From positions 32,177 to 96,176 of IMG/VR virus record IMGVR_UViG_3300034101_001153: a stretch of 64,000 nt of DNA. One strand, written 5' to 3'. Positions 1 through 6,919 of this stretch are shown here, one piece after another; the stretch's first letter is position 1; each line of letters opens with the position of its first letter. Under the pieces are notes generated by a model. It did not search any database. It saw only the letters and a program-made list of their open reading frames with translations, and had not been told where the DNA came from. This DNA comes from a virus. A program made the position numbers and the translations under genes.

Positions 1-50
1 AATTCGCATTTGATACCTTTCTTTTCAGCACATTGTACCAGTGTCTCCAT
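1..50 (-). CDS. Possible 5' end of a CDS running off the window
   Basis: An ATG at position 50 opens a frame that stays open to the window edge and reads METLVQCAEKKGIKCE. The start codon would lie inside the 3' end of the tRNA at 42-113, and no clear ribosome-binding site precedes it. The peptide has protein-like composition with two cysteines, but 16 residues are too few to assign a family. It could equally be untranslated tRNA trailer. Confidence 0.3.
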   Translation of the reverse strand, partial: METLVQCAEKKGIKCE

Positions 51-113
51 CAAGAATCGAACTTGAACTAAGGGATTATGAGGCCCTTGTGATAACCATT
101 TCACTATGGAGAC
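42..113 (-). tRNA. tRNA with CAT anticodon (Met or lysidine-type Ile)
   Basis: The minus strand folds into a cloverleaf with acceptor stem GTCTCCA/TGGAGAC, discriminator A, a TTCGATT T loop and anticodon loop CTCATAA (anticodon CAT). Position 31-39 of the anticodon stem is a C-T mismatch. G1:C72 pairing argues against an initiator tRNA. Elongator Met and Ile2 (which reads AUA after lysidine modification) cannot be separated by eye. No CCA is encoded. Confidence 0.85.
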
Positions 114-116
114 TAT

Positions 117-167
117 GGTGTGGCGGGAGTGTTGCCGCACATTTGATTGTGTTTCTCCCGCCACACC
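117..167 (-). terminator. Long inverted repeat after the lysin gene
   Basis: GGTGTGGCGGGAG (117-129) is perfectly complementary to CTCCCGCCACACC (155-167), giving a 13-bp GC-rich stem with a 25-base loop. It lies between the stop of the transglycosylase-like gene and the CAT tRNA. No T tract follows, so it may be an RNA-processing or mRNA-stabilising element rather than a classic intrinsic terminator. Confidence 0.6.
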
Positions 168-178
168 TAGTATATAAA

Positions 179-793
179 CTATACTTTTTTAGGAGTGCAT
201 TTACCAGGGAATAATGACCACCCTATATTGAATGGTACAATCACCCATGAATATGTCAATCCAGAGCCCCACAGTGAGTAATACATTCCTGCATTTACAT
301 ACCATGAGTCTTTCTTAAATGAATATCCATAGCCCCAGTTATGCATTCCATCTTTCAAGAAATGCTTTCTTACAATTTCTGATTGCTTTTTCTTGTCCAG
401 CATATTGTCTCTGGACCACCATGATTTTCCAGACCATGCACTTGTCTGAATTTGCCAAGTGCCTAACGCACCTGTAAACCAAGGTGAACTTTCTGTAAGC
501 GACTGATGCTTAGATTCACGCCAGGTTATCGCCCAGGCTCCTCTTAGCATCCCAGGTCTATTAAAACCTGCGTTAAACAGAATCTTTGCCTGCTTATCAT
601 TACACTTATTTGGCAGAATCCAAACTTTCTTTTCATCTGCCTTTCTTTCTAATGCATCAGCGGTGGCAAAGTTTCCTGTACCTTCCGCCAAGGGCGCAGA
701 CTTAGCATACGCCAGGTTTGGAGAGAACAATGTCATTGATAGCACTACTATCGCTGACAAGACTCCTGCTCCAAATCGGTTTTTTTTCGTCAT
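179..793 (-). CDS. Secreted lytic transglycosylase/lysozyme-like protein
   Basis: The start is the ATG at 793, chosen because AAGGAGGT lies directly upstream; a longer frame from 817 lacks such a site. The 204-residue product begins with a cleavable signal peptide (lysines at 3-4, hydrophobic 10-25, cleavage after AYA at about 30). Residues 87-120 hold WAITWRES and GALGTWQIQ, the pattern of the SLT/lysozyme-like fold, with Glu93 the likely catalytic acid. It probably cuts host peptidoglycan from outside the membrane during lysis or late infection. It is separate from the amidase at 56533-57438. Family assignment rests on these motifs only. Confidence 0.7.
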   Translation of the reverse strand: MTKKNRFGAGVLSAIVVLSMTLFSPNLAYAKSAPLAEGTGNFATADALERKADEKKVWILPNKCNDKQAKILFNAGFNRPGMLRGAWAITWRESKHQSLTESSPWFTGALGTWQIQTSAWSGKSWWSRDNMLDKKKQSEIVRKHFLKDGMHNWGYGYSFKKDSWYVNAGMYYSLWGSGLTYSWVIVPFNIGWSLFPGKCTPKKV

Positions 794-915
794 ATTGACC
801 TCCTTGGGCGGCAACATTTATTTATTCTACACTATTTAATTAGTATTCCAGTTAATAAGTTCAATCATATTGTTATATATATTGATATGTGGCTTTAAAA
901 CATACTCTTTATCAT

Positions 916-935
916 TTTTTACTAGACAGTAAAAA
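916..935 (-). terminator. AT-rich hairpin after the lipoprotein gene
   Basis: TTTTTACT and AGTAAAAA form an 8-bp stem with a 4-base loop just beyond the stop of the lipoprotein gene. The A/T-rich arms resemble a weak, possibly bidirectional terminator. The rest of 820-948 shows no credible gene. Confidence 0.4.
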
Positions 936-948
936 GTAAAGTATGGCA

Positions 949-1341
949 TTAGAAAGTTGATGACCCACAAAGATAATTTTTAGCCCCAACAATTAGAGCC
1001 GCCCCAAACTGTGCGCCATCATCATTATTCATATCATTATTAACAAGGGCCTGCGCTAGAACATAAGTAATTTCATCCTCTGACAAACCTCCAGCGAAAC
1101 CTTCACAAATAGTTTCTCCAAGGCTAAAAAGATCAGACTCTTCAGCGACCTGACCATAGATGCCACCATTGTCCCTAACAAAATCAACAAAATTCTGTGA
1201 GTTGGTAACAACACCATCATCTGTATTAAGTGGTGCTGGAGCCTGCTCTGTAATAGTTACAGTTGGAGTTGGCTCAGACTGCGCGGTACATCCAACTAGC
1301 GCCAGCACAGAAATAGTGGCGGCGACAATAATCTTCTTCAT
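949..1341 (-). CDS. DUF732-like lipoprotein
   Basis: The 130-residue product starts with a lipoprotein signal (KK, then hydrophobic residues, lipobox LVGC with Cys18), so it should be lipid-anchored on the outer face of the membrane. A Pro/Thr/Glu linker follows. The C-terminal 80 residues, with two cysteines and the pattern GETICEGFAGGLS...YLC, match the layout of the actinobacterial DUF732 domain. An AAAGGA site precedes the ATG. Its role is unknown; superinfection exclusion or envelope modification is possible but unsupported. The family link is from memory of the motif spacing. Confidence 0.7.
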   Translation of the reverse strand: MKKIIVAATISVLALVGCTAQSEPTPTVTITEQAPAPLNTDDGVVTNSQNFVDFVRDNGGIYGQVAEESDLFSLGETICEGFAGGLSEDEITYVLAQALVNNDMNNDDGAQFGAALIVGAKNYLCGSSTF

Positions 1342-1367
1342 ATTAATCCTTTTCTATAAATGACTTG

Positions 1368-1397
1368 CCCACGACACTAATATACAGTAATCGTGGG
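1368..1397 (-). terminator. Hairpin between the lipoprotein gene and a microgene
   Basis: CCCACGA (1368-1374) pairs with TCGTGGG (1391-1397) across a 16-base loop, directly after the stop of the 52-residue gene at 1411. No strong T run follows on the minus strand, so termination is uncertain. Confidence 0.4.
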
Positions 1398-1410
1398 CTG
1401 GTGTCAATAA

Positions 1411-1569
1411 TTATGACTGTCTTGCAAAAATAGCATCTATCTCTGCAACATGGGATGGGCCAAATCGTGCAGCCTCATGTCTTGCTTTTTCCCATTCGCT
1501 CTGAAGTTTATAGTTGCTTGTGGCATCTGTATTAAAAACTTCTGAGAAAAAATGTGCGAATGCTCTCAT
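1411..1569 (-). CDS. Small hypothetical protein, 52 residues
   Basis: The ATG at 1569 follows AGGAGG with 5-base spacing, one of the best ribosome-binding sites in this part of the window. The product (MRAFAHFFSEVFNTDATSNY, then a charged helix and ARQS at the end) has no motif I recognise. The strong start site and its fit between flanking minus-strand genes support it as real. Confidence 0.65.
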   Translation of the reverse strand: MRAFAHFFSEVFNTDATSNYKLQSEWEKARHEAARFGPSHVAEIDAIFARQS

Positions 1570-1636
1570 AATATCCTCCTTGTGGGTTGATATTTTAATC
1601 TTATCAGGACTCTAGGAAAGAGTCAAACTGTATGGA

Positions 1637-1831
1637 CTATTTGTGACCAGTATCACTATCGTAGTCCCATCTAATTATCATCATTGCATATGTAAGACCT
1701 TGGCGGAACCAACTAGCCTCTTGGTTATAATCACTTCCATTTTCCCAAGGAGTAGCAATACATGCTTCTATTTGCTGAGAAAACCTATCTCGCCAATACT
1801 TTTCACATTCTTTATCAGAGTGTATTTCCAT
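1637..1831 (-). CDS. Small hypothetical protein, 64 residues
   Basis: An ATG at 1831 follows a modest AGGATAA site. The product is acidic and rich in Trp and Tyr (YWRDRF, WFRQGLTYAMMIIRWDYDSD), with no recognisable domain. It lies between the microgene at 1411 and the tRNA cluster in the same direction. The antisense frame over the same bases is a shadow. Confidence 0.55.
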   Translation of the reverse strand: MEIHSDKECEKYWRDRFSQQIEACIATPWENGSDYNQEASWFRQGLTYAMMIIRWDYDSDTGHK

Positions 1832-1853
1832 TTATTTTTATCCTATTTTTAAG

Positions 1854-1934
1854 TGGTAGAGAGAGGAATCGAACCTCCACAGCGTATGCGTTTGATTTAC
1901 AGTCAAGGGGACTCACCACCTGTCCAACTCTACC
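1854..1934 (-). tRNA. tRNA-Tyr (GTA)
   Basis: Acceptor stem GGTAGAG/CTCTACC is perfect with discriminator A. The anticodon loop is CTGTAAA (GTA). A long variable arm is present, as expected for a bacterial class II tRNA-Tyr, giving 81 bases. The T loop is TTCGATT. Confidence 0.9.
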
Positions 1935-2022
1935 TTGAATATATTTTTGTCTTTTCCTAGATTAACAGTTGTAGATCCTTGTAAAGATTTAATCACACGT
2001 TAAACTAGTATAATGTGCTGCG

Positions 2023-2096
2023 CTGGCGTGGTAGGAGTCGAACCTACAACCTTTCGGTTAACAGCCGAATGCAACTGCCAATTGTGCTACACGCCA
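2023..2096 (-). tRNA. tRNA-Asn (GTT)
   Basis: The cloverleaf has acceptor TGGCGTG/CACGCCA, discriminator G, anticodon arm CGGCTGTTAACCG with anticodon GTT, and T loop TTCGACT. It reads AAC and AAU. Confidence 0.93.
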
Positions 2097-2203
2097 TTAA
2101 AACAATCTTCGCAAACCCCTCGTCTTCCAACACGACTGCCAGGCTTTGTTAAAAACTGCTCTAAAGGTTTTTCTTCTTTACAACTATGACATATTTTATT
2201 CAT
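2087..2203 (-). CDS. Possible zinc-ribbon microprotein between tRNAs, 38 residues
   Basis: ATG at 2203 opens MNKICHSCKEEKPLEQF, ending CEDCFNGV. The CxxC...CxxC spacing matches the small zinc ribbons often fused to or found near phage HNH nucleases. There is no ribosome-binding site; the start sits 5 bases from the tRNA-Arg 3' end and the stop overlaps the tRNA-Asn 5' end. It may be a relic of an HNH-associated zinc ribbon or may be translated at a low level. Confidence 0.4.
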   Translation of the reverse strand: MNKICHSCKEEKPLEQFLTKPGSRVGRRGVCEDCFNGV

Positions 2204-2207
2204 TTTG

Positions 2208-2280
2208 TGTGCCTGGAGGGATTCGAACCCCCAACCTAATGGGTAGAAACCATTTGCGCTATCCGTTGCGCCACAGGCAC
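2208..2280 (-). tRNA. tRNA-Arg (TCT)
   Basis: Acceptor GTGCCTG/CAGGCAC, discriminator A, anticodon stem AATGG/CCATT around loop TTTCTAC (anticodon TCT), T loop TTCGAAT. It reads AGA, a codon common in the AT-rich left arm and usually rare in GC-rich actinobacteria. Confidence 0.93.
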
Positions 2281-2284
2281 CTAG

Positions 2285-2355
2285 AGCGAGTGACCAGAAT
2301 CGAACTGGCGATAACTGCTTGGAAGGCAGATGTGTTACCTCTACACCACACTCGC
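2285..2355 (-). tRNA. tRNA-Gly (TCC)
   Basis: Acceptor GCGAGTG/CACTCGC, discriminator T, anticodon loop CTTCCAA (TCC), T loop TTCGATT. It decodes GGA. Confidence 0.92.
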
Positions 2356-2368
2356 GGATATATCTTAG

Positions 2369-2450
2369 TAGGGCAGGTGGGATTTGAACCCACATGGACC
2401 AATTACGGCATTATAATCCCTCGCTTATAAGACGAGACCGATACTGCCCC
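2369..2450 (-). tRNA. Aberrant tRNA-like gene, anticodon TAT (Ile AUA)
   Basis: Acceptor GGGGCAG/CTGCCCT and T arm GTGGG-TTCAAAT-CCCAC are good. A well-formed anticodon arm (CTCGT/GCGAG, loop CTTATAA) gives anticodon TAT. Only 7 bases, not a normal D arm, separate the acceptor from the anticodon arm, while about 26 bases sit in the variable region. It is either a decayed tRNA, a tRNA with a non-standard fold, or one whose fold I have misparsed. Confidence 0.6.
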
Positions 2451-2461
2451 TCGCTTTTTAA

Positions 2462-2704
2462 TTATGCAGACGATTCTGACTTACTATTAATTGTATCTCT
2501 TTCATCCAGAATGTCAAGGGCTTTTTCGAATAAGGAAGGCTCAAATTTTGAATAGTGATGCCCACAGAAAAAAAGATTTCCAGTATTAAATTTTACAAGA
2601 ACAAATGCTTGTGCAGGACAATCTTTTGCATCACATCTATCTGATTTAGTTAAAACTCCATGTTGTGGTTCAGTTTTATCTTCTTGCATTACTGCTGTTT
2701 CCAC
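2462..2704 (-). CDS. DUF7455-like zinc protein
   Basis: The GTG at 2704 is preferred because AAAGGAGG lies 4 bases upstream; an in-frame ATG further upstream has no such site. The 80-residue product carries SDRCDAKDCPAQAFVLV and LFFCGHHYSKFEP, the Cys/His pattern of small actinobacterial and actinophage DUF7455 proteins that likely bind one zinc. The function is not known. It sits in the tRNA cluster, transcribed the same way. Confidence 0.7.
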   Translation of the reverse strand: METAVMQEDKTEPQHGVLTKSDRCDAKDCPAQAFVLVKFNTGNLFFCGHHYSKFEPSLFEKALDILDERDTINSKSESSA

Positions 2705-2747
2705 AGCGCCTCCTTTATGAGTATACAATTATTTTATCATTATTTTG

Positions 2748-2818
2748 CTGGAGAATCAGGGGTCGAACCTAAACTAAATGGTCCAAAGCCATTTGTGCTG
2801 CCATTACACCATTCTCCA
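2748..2818 (-). tRNA. tRNA-Gln (TTG)
   Basis: Acceptor TGGAGAA/TTCTCCA, discriminator G, anticodon stem AATGG/CCATT with loop CTTTGGA (TTG), T loop TTCGACC. It decodes CAA. The structured element at 2821-2903 ends only two or three bases upstream of its 5' end. Confidence 0.92.
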
Positions 2819-2820
2819 TA

Positions 2821-2903
2821 ACCCATATGCTGACTGGTAACTACACCATCCTAAGGTTTTCTGCACAATGACGTACTGAAAAGGATTGTCAGCATATGGG
2901 GGT
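2821..2903 (-). ncRNA. Candidate structured RNA upstream of tRNA-Gln
   Basis: GTCAGCATATGGG (2888-2900) and CCCATATGCTGAC (2822-2834) form a perfect 13-bp stem. On the minus strand the enclosed 53 bases can fold further: an ATCC/GGAT stem carrying a nested TTTTC/GAAAA hairpin, and a TGGT/ACCA hairpin, suggesting a three-way junction. It lies between the stop at 2904 and the tRNA-Gln 5' end. It does not fit a tRNA. It may be a tRNA-processing leader, a terminator or an independent RNA. Confidence 0.45.
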
Positions 2904-3278
2904 CTATAGATATTTCTGTAAAGAAAAGGGAGTGGACTCCCATGTTTTATTAGTATTTTTAACTCTATTCACGATTGCTCTAGACCATGAAAATCCTGCA
3001 TCGCCGCCCCAGGCTTCCCACATAATCTTTCCATTAGATGGATATCCTGGCTCACCAGGGCTGAATCCCTTTCCCTTTTTATCTACCTCATGTCTAGAGA
3101 AATAAGAGTACATTCTCTTTACTGTGTCAAGGGATAGTGGCTCTTTATTGGCAAGTTGACGCGCTCTAGTCCAGCCGACTGGAGTTCCTGCTCCTGTAGC
3201 CTTACCTTCTTCTCTCCATTTGATTGCGCGACGGCCTGCTGCCGCCATCGCATCTGTGGGTGTATATGTATCTGCCAT
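2904..3278 (-). CDS. Conserved phage protein with HEVDKxGxGF / PGYPS motifs
   Basis: This 124-residue protein contains SRHEVDKKGKGFSPGEPGYP followed by IMWEAWGGDAG. I remember this block from phage proteins, sometimes beside prohead-protease (XkdF-like) regions, but its biochemical role is not established. The N-terminal half is basic and helical (AAGRRAIKWREEG). The ATG at 3278 is preceded by AAAGGTGG at a rather long distance. It follows the SPOUT gene by 4 bases, so both are probably on one transcript. Confidence 0.75.
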   Translation of the reverse strand: MADTYTPTDAMAAAGRRAIKWREEGKATGAGTPVGWTRARQLANKEPLSLDTVKRMYSYFSRHEVDKKGKGFSPGEPGYPSNGKIMWEAWGGDAGFSWSRAIVNRVKNTNKTWESTPFSLQKYL

Positions 3279-3282
3279 ATTG

Positions 3283-3816
3283 TTATTTTACCACCTTTGA
3301 GCAATAATCGTACATAATAATTCCAGATGCAGTTCCGACATTTAAGGACCTTACTGATCCATACTGTTTAATATAAACAATATCATCAGCCATAGAAAGG
3401 GCTTCATCAGATAGGCCCCTGCCCTCTTCTCCAAAGAGCATTAATGACTTTGCATCCCATGAGTAACTATTTAGTTCTCTTGCTCCATCGACATTATCAA
3501 TGGCGACAATACGATACCCAATGCTACGATAATATTCAATGGTATCCACAATGGACTCGTTATAGTCCAAATGCTCATAGTTATGAGTGCCGACCGTGCC
3601 TCGCCTATCATATTTTTTAATTCCACAGCGAATCACCTTCTTTCCAAGAAATGCATTATTGTTTCTTACAACTGTAGAAAAATTAAAATCACCATTAAGT
3701 CTTTCTACTACTACGACAAAATCGTTTCTTTTAGAATCTAGGTCGGCAATGATTGCCTCGTTCTCCCAGTACTTATAAAAATCTGATACGTTCCTAGTGT
3801 CAATCATAGTTTTCAT
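3283..3816 (-). CDS. SpoU/TrmH-family (SPOUT) RNA methyltransferase
   Basis: The 177-residue product has the SpoU catalytic-domain motifs in order: NFSTVVRNNNAFL (motif 1, Asn and Arg, residues about 45-57), LMLFGEEGRGLS (motif 2, about 125-136) and VRSLNVGTASGIIMYDY (motif 3, about 155-171). Motifs 2 and 3 form the knotted SAM site. The enzyme should 2'-O-methylate ribose in tRNA or rRNA. It lacks the extra N-terminal substrate-recognition domain of most TrmH enzymes, being a catalytic domain only. Its location beside the phage tRNA cluster hints at tRNA as substrate (inference). It overlaps the upstream gene by 17 bases. Confidence 0.85.
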   Translation of the reverse strand: MKTMIDTRNVSDFYKYWENEAIIADLDSKRNDFVVVVERLNGDFNFSTVVRNNNAFLGKKVIRCGIKKYDRRGTVGTHNYEHLDYNESIVDTIEYYRSIGYRIVAIDNVDGARELNSYSWDAKSLMLFGEEGRGLSDEALSMADDIVYIKQYGSVRSLNVGTASGIIMYDYCSKVVK

Positions 3817-4141
3817 AAATTCCGCCTGTAGTATATAGTAGGTACATCATTGATTTTTCATCTTCAGTTAACTCTTCAGAAGAATACCATTCTGATGACT
3901 TGTCTGTCAAATAATAGACGGCCTCTCCTTCTTTATTCATTTTCAAATCAATAAAGTTTTTAAACCACAGTGATGACATAAGATCAGATTCAATTATTTT
4001 TATGTTTTTAATTAGTTCTTGCTGTTCTTCATAGAATTTTTGGGTGAATTTATATACTGGCTCACCTAAAGCATTCTCTCCCATGTAAGCAATATAGTTT
4101 TTTTCTATCATCCAGTCAATTATGTGGTCTGGAAAGTCCAT
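3800..4141 (-). CDS. Hypothetical protein, 113 residues
   Basis: The ATG at 4141 shares a TGATG junction with the HNH gene stop; a TTG one codon upstream is possible. The product is acidic, with MDFPDHIIDWMIEKNYIAYM at the N terminus resembling a winged-helix-like start and many Tyr and Glu residues. I do not recognise a family. Confidence 0.65.
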   Translation of the reverse strand: MDFPDHIIDWMIEKNYIAYMGENALGEPVYKFTQKFYEEQQELIKNIKIIESDLMSSLWFKNFIDLKMNKEGEAVYYLTDKSSEWYSSEELTEDEKSMMYLLYTTGGIYENYD

Positions 4142-4620
4142 CAAACTATCCTTCTAACAAATCCTAGTATGCAGGCATAACAATGATAAACTCTGTGATC
4201 GCATTCTGTACTTTTTCTTTTGGCCCAGCCAGGAAAATCTAAAGGTTGCGGCCCAGAACTACACATGTTACATGTTTGATTTGGCAACAGGTTTCTTCCA
4301 GAAAGACATGTATTACACACTCTTGGCCTATTGCTTTTTTTAATTCTTTTTTGTTTAGAGGAGGATGTTCTTTTTTCTCTTTCTGGGATAGTTCCATCTT
4401 TTAGGGGAACCCTATCCCCCTTCCATAAATTACATGATTTGTGTGCCAGCCTTAAATTATTAACATTCCAAGATCCACCTTTAGATAAAGGAATCCAGTG
4501 ATCTATTGTTCTTTTTTCTTTTTTCCCAAAAGGATTTTTACAAATAAAACAAAGATCGCCATCTCTTTTTATAAGAATATCAATAACTTCTTGCTTCCCC
4601 TGCCAAGTTATTTCAATCAT
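4141..4620 (-). CDS. HNH endonuclease
   Basis: The preferred start is the ATG at 4620, in a TAATG junction with the terminase stop; a TTG at 4641 extends the frame by seven residues. The 159-residue protein has CFIC (zinc), TIDHWIPLSKGGSWNVNNL and AHKSCN, the complete HNH beta-beta-alpha metal motif, within residues 25-75. A second Cys-rich region (CNTC, CNMC, CYAC) follows. HNH enzymes next to terminase can be needed for DNA packaging or can be free-standing homing nucleases; the tight overlap favours a packaging or integrated role. Confidence 0.85.
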   Translation of the reverse strand: MIEITWQGKQEVIDILIKRDGDLCFICKNPFGKKEKRTIDHWIPLSKGGSWNVNNLRLAHKSCNLWKGDRVPLKDGTIPEREKRTSSSKQKRIKKSNRPRVCNTCLSGRNLLPNQTCNMCSSGPQPLDFPGWAKRKSTECDHRVYHCYACILGFVRRIV

Positions 4621-6404
4621 TAAACCATTCCTATATGCCAATCATTATTAGGATCATTCATTGGAGGTACTCTTATTATATTGTTCGGATTGGCAGCAGA
4701 TGCAGCAGCAAGTCTATTATCTCTTATTAATTGCTTATATGTATGCACCTCAATTTCAACATCGTCAGATTCTTTTCTTGTTCCTGTAATTGAATTATAG
4801 ATAGCGCCACATACTGCATCAGACAAGTCCTTAGATCCCTTTCTTGGGTGATCTACTTTGTCACGAATAATTCTTAGTTGTAATAGTTCGTCAACTAGAA
4901 GAGGTATTCTTGGGCCAACAATTCTTTCTTCTCCTACCAACATAGCCATATCATCATAGTGCTTCTTAGCAACTGATAATGTTTCTGTTTGCATACCAAT
5001 CATTCTAAGTTCTGATTGAATATCATGCGACTGCCAGCGGTCAAATGTGGTCTTTTTAATATTAAATCCGCGAGACCTAAGATCTACAATAAACTGCTTA
5101 ACTTCTGAAAAGTCTACTGACTTATCTGATGTTGGAGTCCACCATCTTACACAATCAACAACCACCACTGGGCTTACTACATTATGGTCTAAGAAGGACT
5201 TAATGTTTACCCATCTATCAACGTGAGCCAAGGCGACCGCACAGTGATCATGCTTTTGTGCAAGGTCAACATGGACGAAATATTCTTTTTCTTCTACTGG
5301 TGTAAAGAAATCATAGAATCTTCCAAACTCATCCACCCCATTGTACGGCTGATTAAAGCATGTTTCAATCTTATCTCTTGATTTGAAAAATGCATCTATT
5401 GAGTCTGGAGGCATACATGCAAAACGTGACAAGGCATCTATTGAATTGGTAAAGAATGCTCTCTTAAAGTCATCAATGCTTCTTGTTGGATTTATTTCCC
5501 AGGTGGGTCTTTTTAGTGCGAACACTCTTGGAAATCTATATGCATTTATGTTGTCTTCTTCCCAGTCAATTTCAAACTTGTTTTCTTCTATTACATCATC
5601 AAGTTCGTCATCGATTTTAAATGTATGATTTCTTACAATGACTTCTTTGTCAGCAATTACGGAGTCATACCGCTGTTGAATAAAGTCGCCCTTGAATCTT
5701 GGGAACGACAAAAGAATTACTTTCCCATAGTCTGGAAATCGTGAGTCTACTGATGCTCTATACATATCATAGATGGCTTGTGCTGTTTTAGACTGGTCAC
5801 TGCCACTAGTTGACTCCATGCTGAAGCCAGAAATCTCATCTAGAATGACACAAATAACATTGTATCCTTCCCATGACTCTCTTTCAGAGTGTCCAGAATG
5901 ACATGTTATAGATTTATCAAAAGATACAGCCTGTTGGGTAACAGTATACTTTCCAACAAACCACGGGGATTCCTCAATTCTTTTTCTGAATCCTTTGAAG
6001 AATACATTTTTAGCCTGGTCAGCGTTAATAGCAATATTAATAATATCAATGGCATCGCCAGGGGGTTTACCATAATATTTCGCTGGATCTTTGAGGCAAA
6101 GTAGCAAATAAACAAGGTATGCAACAGCAACCGTAGACATATAATCCTTACCGCTTCCTTTTCCAAGTTGCAGGATTACTTCATTGCAGGTTTGCTTATA
6201 TCTTTTTAAACCTTCTTCTTCACCATATATTCTTATTAGAGTTTCTTTTTTATATATCTGAGTCATTGATTTGATACATTGATACTGGTATTCAGAAAGT
6301 GGAGGAAGTCTTAAGTATTGTTCACTAGTTGCGAACTCTTCAATAGTTACAGGGATCTCATCAAACTCGTCACCATCAAGTGCCTGTAAAAAATCCTCAA
6401 ACAT
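4620..6404 (-). CDS. terL: Terminase large subunit
   Basis: This 594-residue protein is the packaging motor. The ATPase has Walker A GKGSGKD (residues 81-87) and Walker B VICVILDE (about 185-192). The C-terminal RNase H-like nuclease shows YFVHVDLAQKHDHCAVAL with the first catalytic Asp, a later TTFDRWQS and a final DLSDAVCGAI with acidic residues. Length and order fit TerL. Its ATG overlaps the upstream stop in a TGATG junction. The portal lies about 40 kb away, so packaging and head genes are split, with replication genes between them. Confidence 0.93.
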   Translation of the reverse strand: MFEDFLQALDGDEFDEIPVTIEEFATSEQYLRLPPLSEYQYQCIKSMTQIYKKETLIRIYGEEEGLKRYKQTCNEVILQLGKGSGKDYMSTVAVAYLVYLLLCLKDPAKYYGKPPGDAIDIINIAINADQAKNVFFKGFRKRIEESPWFVGKYTVTQQAVSFDKSITCHSGHSERESWEGYNVICVILDEISGFSMESTSGSDQSKTAQAIYDMYRASVDSRFPDYGKVILLSFPRFKGDFIQQRYDSVIADKEVIVRNHTFKIDDELDDVIEENKFEIDWEEDNINAYRFPRVFALKRPTWEINPTRSIDDFKRAFFTNSIDALSRFACMPPDSIDAFFKSRDKIETCFNQPYNGVDEFGRFYDFFTPVEEKEYFVHVDLAQKHDHCAVALAHVDRWVNIKSFLDHNVVSPVVVVDCVRWWTPTSDKSVDFSEVKQFIVDLRSRGFNIKKTTFDRWQSHDIQSELRMIGMQTETLSVAKKHYDDMAMLVGEERIVGPRIPLLVDELLQLRIIRDKVDHPRKGSKDLSDAVCGAIYNSITGTRKESDDVEIEVHTYKQLIRDNRLAAASAANPNNIIRVPPMNDPNNDWHIGMV

Positions 6405-6919
6405 CAGTATCCTTCTGCTCTTCCAGTAACCTGAGACAGCCTTTGGGACACCTCTTTACGACACTTATCACAGTCTGCAATTACTTCTTTTAGAATGCCG
6501 ACAAGTACTTCTTGTTTCTTTTCAGTCTCTATAATTTGGTCAGCAATCTCATTATTTTCAATGAGCCCAGCCTTTTGTAGCATATCTATTTGCTTTTGCT
6601 GAACGTCTGATATAAGTTTTAGGGCGGCTGTTTTTTGTGGCAATAGCCCTTGCTGGTCTGCCTGACTAACTACTGACCATGCTTCTTCTATTAGCATAGA
6701 ATAATGTTGATCGGCACCAGCGAGTGCTTCTCTTGCTCTATTTTGAATAGTCTGATCACTATGAATGACACTGCGCCATTCATTAAGATACTCTTGAACC
6801 TCTGTTCTTTTAAATCCAGTCTGCTTGGCAATAATACTAGGGTTAGTAGTTCCCTTGAGAAATACCTCAACAACCTTATTAATTCGCTCCCAGCGGTCAG
6901 CAAGTTCTAGTTCAGACAA
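6404..6919 (-). CDS. terS: Putative terminase small subunit
   Basis: The frame begins at TTG 6919 (no in-frame ATG until about residue 75), behind AAGGAAG. Residues 25-50 (NPSIIAKQTGFKRTEVQEYL) look like a helix-turn-helix, followed by long helices that could oligomerise, and a C-terminal segment with CDKC. Direct linkage to terL by TGATG overlap and the DNA-binding N terminus suggest TerS, which recognises the packaging site. Sequence similarity alone would not prove this. Confidence 0.6.
   Translation of the reverse strand: MSELELADRWERINKVVEVFLKGTTNPSIIAKQTGFKRTEVQEYLNEWRSVIHSDQTIQNRAREALAGADQHYSMLIEEAWSVVSQADQQGLLPQKTAALKLISDVQQKQIDMLQKAGLIENNEIADQIIETEKKQEVLVGILKEVIADCDKCRKEVSQRLSQVTGRAEGY

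Noticed and set aside
2087-2395. 102-residue protein across the tRNA cluster
   Set aside because: The frame runs through tRNA-Gly and tRNA-Arg sequence; only the 38-residue portion between tRNAs could be real.
2821-2903. A further tRNA gene within the 13-bp hairpin
   Set aside because: A TGCTGAC/GTCAGCA acceptor and a 4-bp T-like arm can be drawn, but there is no anticodon arm with a valid loop and no TTC-like T loop.
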